DNA from: Spinacia oleracea
Lineage: Eukaryota > Streptophyta > Magnoliopsida > Caryophyllales > Amaranthaceae
Assembly (NCBI RefSeq): GCF_020520425.1
Contig: NC_079491.1
Location: 36,301,027-36,365,026 of the forward strand
Direction: 5' to 3'
DNA length: 64,000 bases
Part shown: one piece after another, positions 61,879 through 64,000 of the stretch
How positions within the stretch are numbered: the stretch's first letter is position 1
Layout of the letters: every line of letters begins with the position of its first letter
Position numbers and translations under genes: made by a program
Notes under the pieces: model-generated
Databases searched by the model: none
Told to the model about the DNA's origin: nothing
The model's input: the letters and a program-made list of their open reading frames with translations, nothing else

Positions 61879-63876
61879 TAAAATGGTGAAATAAATCAGA
61901 GAGAGATGTGAAATGGTGAAATAAATCAGAGAGAGGGGTGCTTTGTAGATTTCAGAAGAATAAAGTGTACTTAGACATGACAACTATCTTCCCCTCAAAA
62001 AAAAAAAAAAAGAGACATGACAACTATCTGGTAAATCTGTGTCAACATGACACGACCTACAGAAATATATTTTCTAGTTTGAAATAAGACACAATTGCGC
62101 ATATAACCCAGAAATAGATGAGCTATTGCTTGAGAAAAAAATTGAAACATACATTGATCTTTTCTTTGTAAAGAAATAAACAAATTTAAGATTTGGGGTT
62201 TGAAGTAGGAGCAATAACGTACAATACCAACCAGAGGCGTCCGAGAATGGCGTCGACACCAATGTGTGGGTGTCATTCACCGACAAGGTGGTGGCCCGAA
62301 CAACGGACGCCCCTTGATTTATTCTATTGATTTTCGTTTTTGGACTGGTGACTGGCAGTGGTGCTGCATGGGGTGCTGGTTGGTGCTCATGTGATGGATG
62401 GTTCAATGGTCAAGTAACAGTCAGGTGGTTCGGTTAAGTGAGGTGGTGTAAGGGAGAGGAGAGAGGAGAGAGGAAAAAGAAGGGGGGAGGAGAGAGAAAA
62501 CGGATGGTGGTGGATGGTTGTGGGTGGGTGCAGGTCGGTGATGGGGGGTTAGGTGGTTCTGTCAAGTATAGTGGTGGTCCAATAAAAATTACAAACAAAA
62601 TGAAAGAAAGAGAAGGCATGGGGGCGTCTGCTAATGGCGTCCACGCCTAGGCGAAAGCATCCGCAAATAGCACTTCCACCTAGGTGAGGGCACCATCTAC
62701 AGACGTCCATGCCCTGGTGGAGGCGCCATTCGTGGACGCCTCCGCCTGGACACCATGAGTAGACGCTCCTTACCAGGTGAAGGAAGGAGGTAGTGGTGGA
62801 AGCTGGTCAGGCGGGCGGTGTGAAGGTTGGTCAGGTGGTCAATGGTGGATGGCTAGGTGCTCAATGGTAAGTGGTCTGACGATTTTTGGTACTGCTGGTC
62901 CAGTAGGTGATTTGGTGGTGGCACTCCTGATGGGGCTTCTCAAAGGGAATGGAGAGCTGGAACTGAGGATGAGAGGAGAGACAAAAAAGGTAAAAATGTA
63001 AAATAAATTAGAGGGAGGGGAAAACATGGTACTTCCTCCCTTCCTTAAATATTGCACCACGGTTGACTTCTACTCCTCCAAAAAACTACTTTGACTCTTA
63101 ATATCTCAAATAATGTACAAGTAAAAGTTACAAAAAATTGATATTTAGAAAATATAGATACGAATCTAACATGATCACACATGACTACAATTTTTCTTAC
63201 GTATGAATCACAAAAAATGGCCAAAGGCGTAGTATGAATGTTGTAAAAATCAAAATGGTACGATATTTAAGGAACGGCAGTATTTAATATTGCGATTGCT
63301 AGTAAATTTTTGCGGCATTTAACAAATCATTTTAATTAATGAGCAAAAAATAACATAATGTGAAAGCGATAGAAGAAAATGGAAAACAAGTAAACTGTAT
63401 TCCATTTACCTGTGGAATGTGCACGAGAATGGTAATAACATGAAAATATGTGAGGAAGCTGAAACATTTCTAATCCTACCCTTGCATTCTTAAACATTAA
63501 AAACAGGCGTATCACTGCAAAAAATACTAGCATATGAGTACCTGAAAAACAAGGCCATCAGCTTCATGTGAAAGGTTAGGGATAAATTCCTTCAAAAGTT
63601 TGCCAACAGTTGACAGCAACCAAAAGTCCTTCCTTCTAACCTGAAACATTGGTCTAGTTCCATTATTGACAGAACAGGCACGAAAACAAGAAGCCATATA
63701 CTAAAGATACTGTATTTTCTAATAGGAGCATCTTAAATATAAATTGAACAGCATACCCTAAATGGTTCAAGATCATATCTGTATGGCTTGCCATTTAAGT
63801 CCATACTCCGCCGCTCTAGATTACGGGGCTCAACCACCTCTTTCTCAATCAGTTTCCAACGCTCATGGAAAGGCCT
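58350..63876 (-). CDS. mRNA-capping enzyme, guanylyltransferase part (5' end outside window)
   Basis: The enzyme adds the guanosine cap to nuclear pre-mRNA. Plant enzymes join an RNA triphosphatase domain (N-terminal) to the guanylyltransferase. Six 3' exons are read on the minus strand: 63876-63757, 63640-63542, 60763-60674, 60396-60312, 58718-58588 and 58499-58350. All are in frame, giving 224 residues to the stop. They encode RPFHERWKLIEKEV, YRYDLEPFR, VRRKDFWLLSTVGKLLKEF, LSHEADGLVFQ (a conserved nucleotidyltransferase motif), GWDDPYVPRTHQGLLKWKYP (the lysine motif near the end of the catalytic core), the OB-fold with KIVECSF and MWVCMRVRTDKTTPNEFNTY, and ITEEVLLNEIGEIIRLPMYADRI. The active-site lysine and triphosphatase domain lie beyond 64000. 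The donor after NTYRK is gtccag, weaker than usual. Two introns are long (about 1.6 and 2.8 kb) and hold repeats. The identification is firm. Confidence 0.93.
59280..59428. repeat. Tandem duplication of about 73 bases in a capping-enzyme intron
   Basis: Two neighbouring units begin gcagagccaaca and continue with aaatgaactataaccag…ttctga…tcttattcat-like sequence and atttgattcctgat/atttgattgctgat. They are imperfect but clear over their whole length. Confidence 0.7.
59672..59760. repeat. Tandem duplication of about 44 bases in the same intron
   Basis: gctccaactttgaacatcc…tctccaccagaa (59672-59714) and gctcctactttgaagattc…tctccaccagaa (59717-59760) are adjacent copies with several differences. 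Confidence 0.75.
61002..61333. mobile_element. MITE-like element in a capping-enzyme intron
   Basis: The left end ctacttccgttcataaatg and the inverted right end ctacctccgttcctaaaag are similar, each next to ta. Length is about 332 bases. The ends resemble Stowaway termini, but the target duplication is ambiguous by one or two bases. Confidence 0.6.
61841..61935. repeat. GA microsatellite with 30-base tandem units
   Basis: A (ga) run of 36 bases (61841-61876) is followed by two nearly identical units, agagagatgtraaatggtg and aaataaatc, ending in agagagagg. It lies in an intron of the capping-enzyme gene. Confidence 0.85.
62225..62770. repeat. Degenerate 'ggcgtc' repeat block
   Basis: Words of the form ggcgtc / gacgcc recur many times in both orientations (for example agaggcgtccgag, ggggcgtctgctaatggcgtcc, gtggaggcgccattcgtggacgcc, gtagacgctcc), often with 'a(t)ggcgtcc…gcc' spacing. 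Segments of purine-rich ggtggtg sequence separate them (62400-62590). It is unlike the surrounding AT-rich intron. No ends or family could be assigned. Confidence 0.5.
63032..63280. mobile_element. MITE-like element in a capping-enzyme intron
   Basis: The left end cttcctcccttccttaaatattg and the right end, inverted, ctgccgttccttaaatatcg, share ccttaaatatyg. TA flanks both sides (63030-63031 and 63281-63282). 249 bases. Confidence 0.6.
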
Positions 63877-64000
63877 CTGCAAGGCATACAATAATGAGAA
63901 CCTTGCCGAAACCATTAAAAGATGAAGATTTACAAGAAGAAAACCCATTTAATCAAACCCTTTATCACTACATTTCAAAGCTTTAGATATCAAAAAGCTG

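Overview
The window is nuclear DNA of a flowering plant. Three host genes have plant-type intron-exon structure and GT-AG splice sites, and the rest is dense plant retrotransposon and MITE sequence. The genes and the style of the repeats suggest a eudicot, possibly the spinach/beet family. That family guess is inference only and was not tested.

Host genes. (1) A complete gene for the U2 snRNP splicing factor SF3A subunit 2 (SAP62/PRP11) runs on the + strand from 5758 to 13131. It has seven coding exons and a second intron of about 5.9 kb that holds two or more transposon remnants. (2) A complete RABC/Rab18-type small GTPase gene runs on the + strand from 52258 to 57272, with six coding exons and a MITE in intron 3. 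(3) The 3' half of a nuclear mRNA-capping enzyme gene (guanylyltransferase domain) lies on the - strand from 58350 to 63876. Its 5' part is beyond the window. The last two genes are convergent, about 1.1 kb apart. A decayed VEP1/PRISE-type (progesterone 5-beta-reductase-like) pseudogene lies just upstream of the GTPase gene.

Left flank (1-5.6 kb). The tail of a Copia-type element is split by a roughly 5 kb DNA element (378-5331). That element has hairpin-bearing inverted ends, an imperfect 9-bp target duplication, remnants of a minus-strand gene, and an interior filled with a 'tatagtaactat'-like repeat. A Stowaway MITE and a Copia solo LTR (with its own 5-bp target duplication) sit inside it.

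Centre (13.5-47.3 kb). This is a four-level nest of retroelements whose boundaries can be read to the base from LTR ends and target duplications. An L1-type LINE (13493-47325) is split by a GAG-protease-only LTR element (13546-42969). That element is split by a Copia element (15410-41214, target duplication ccgag). The Copia element is split at its own primer-binding site by a chromodomain Ty3/gypsy element on the - strand (16814-32409, target duplication acgag). The gypsy element is itself a tandem: three LTRs (the last truncated) with one full internal region and one deleted internal region between them. It carries an extra acidic reading frame between the primer-binding site and gag, plus a cluster of perfect hairpins beside the primer-binding site.

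Between 47.7 and 49.5 kb is a second LINE that keeps its 5' part (ORF1 and endonuclease) but lacks reverse transcriptase. Introns of the capping-enzyme gene carry MITE-like elements, short tandem duplications, a GA microsatellite and a strange degenerate 'ggcgtc' repeat block.
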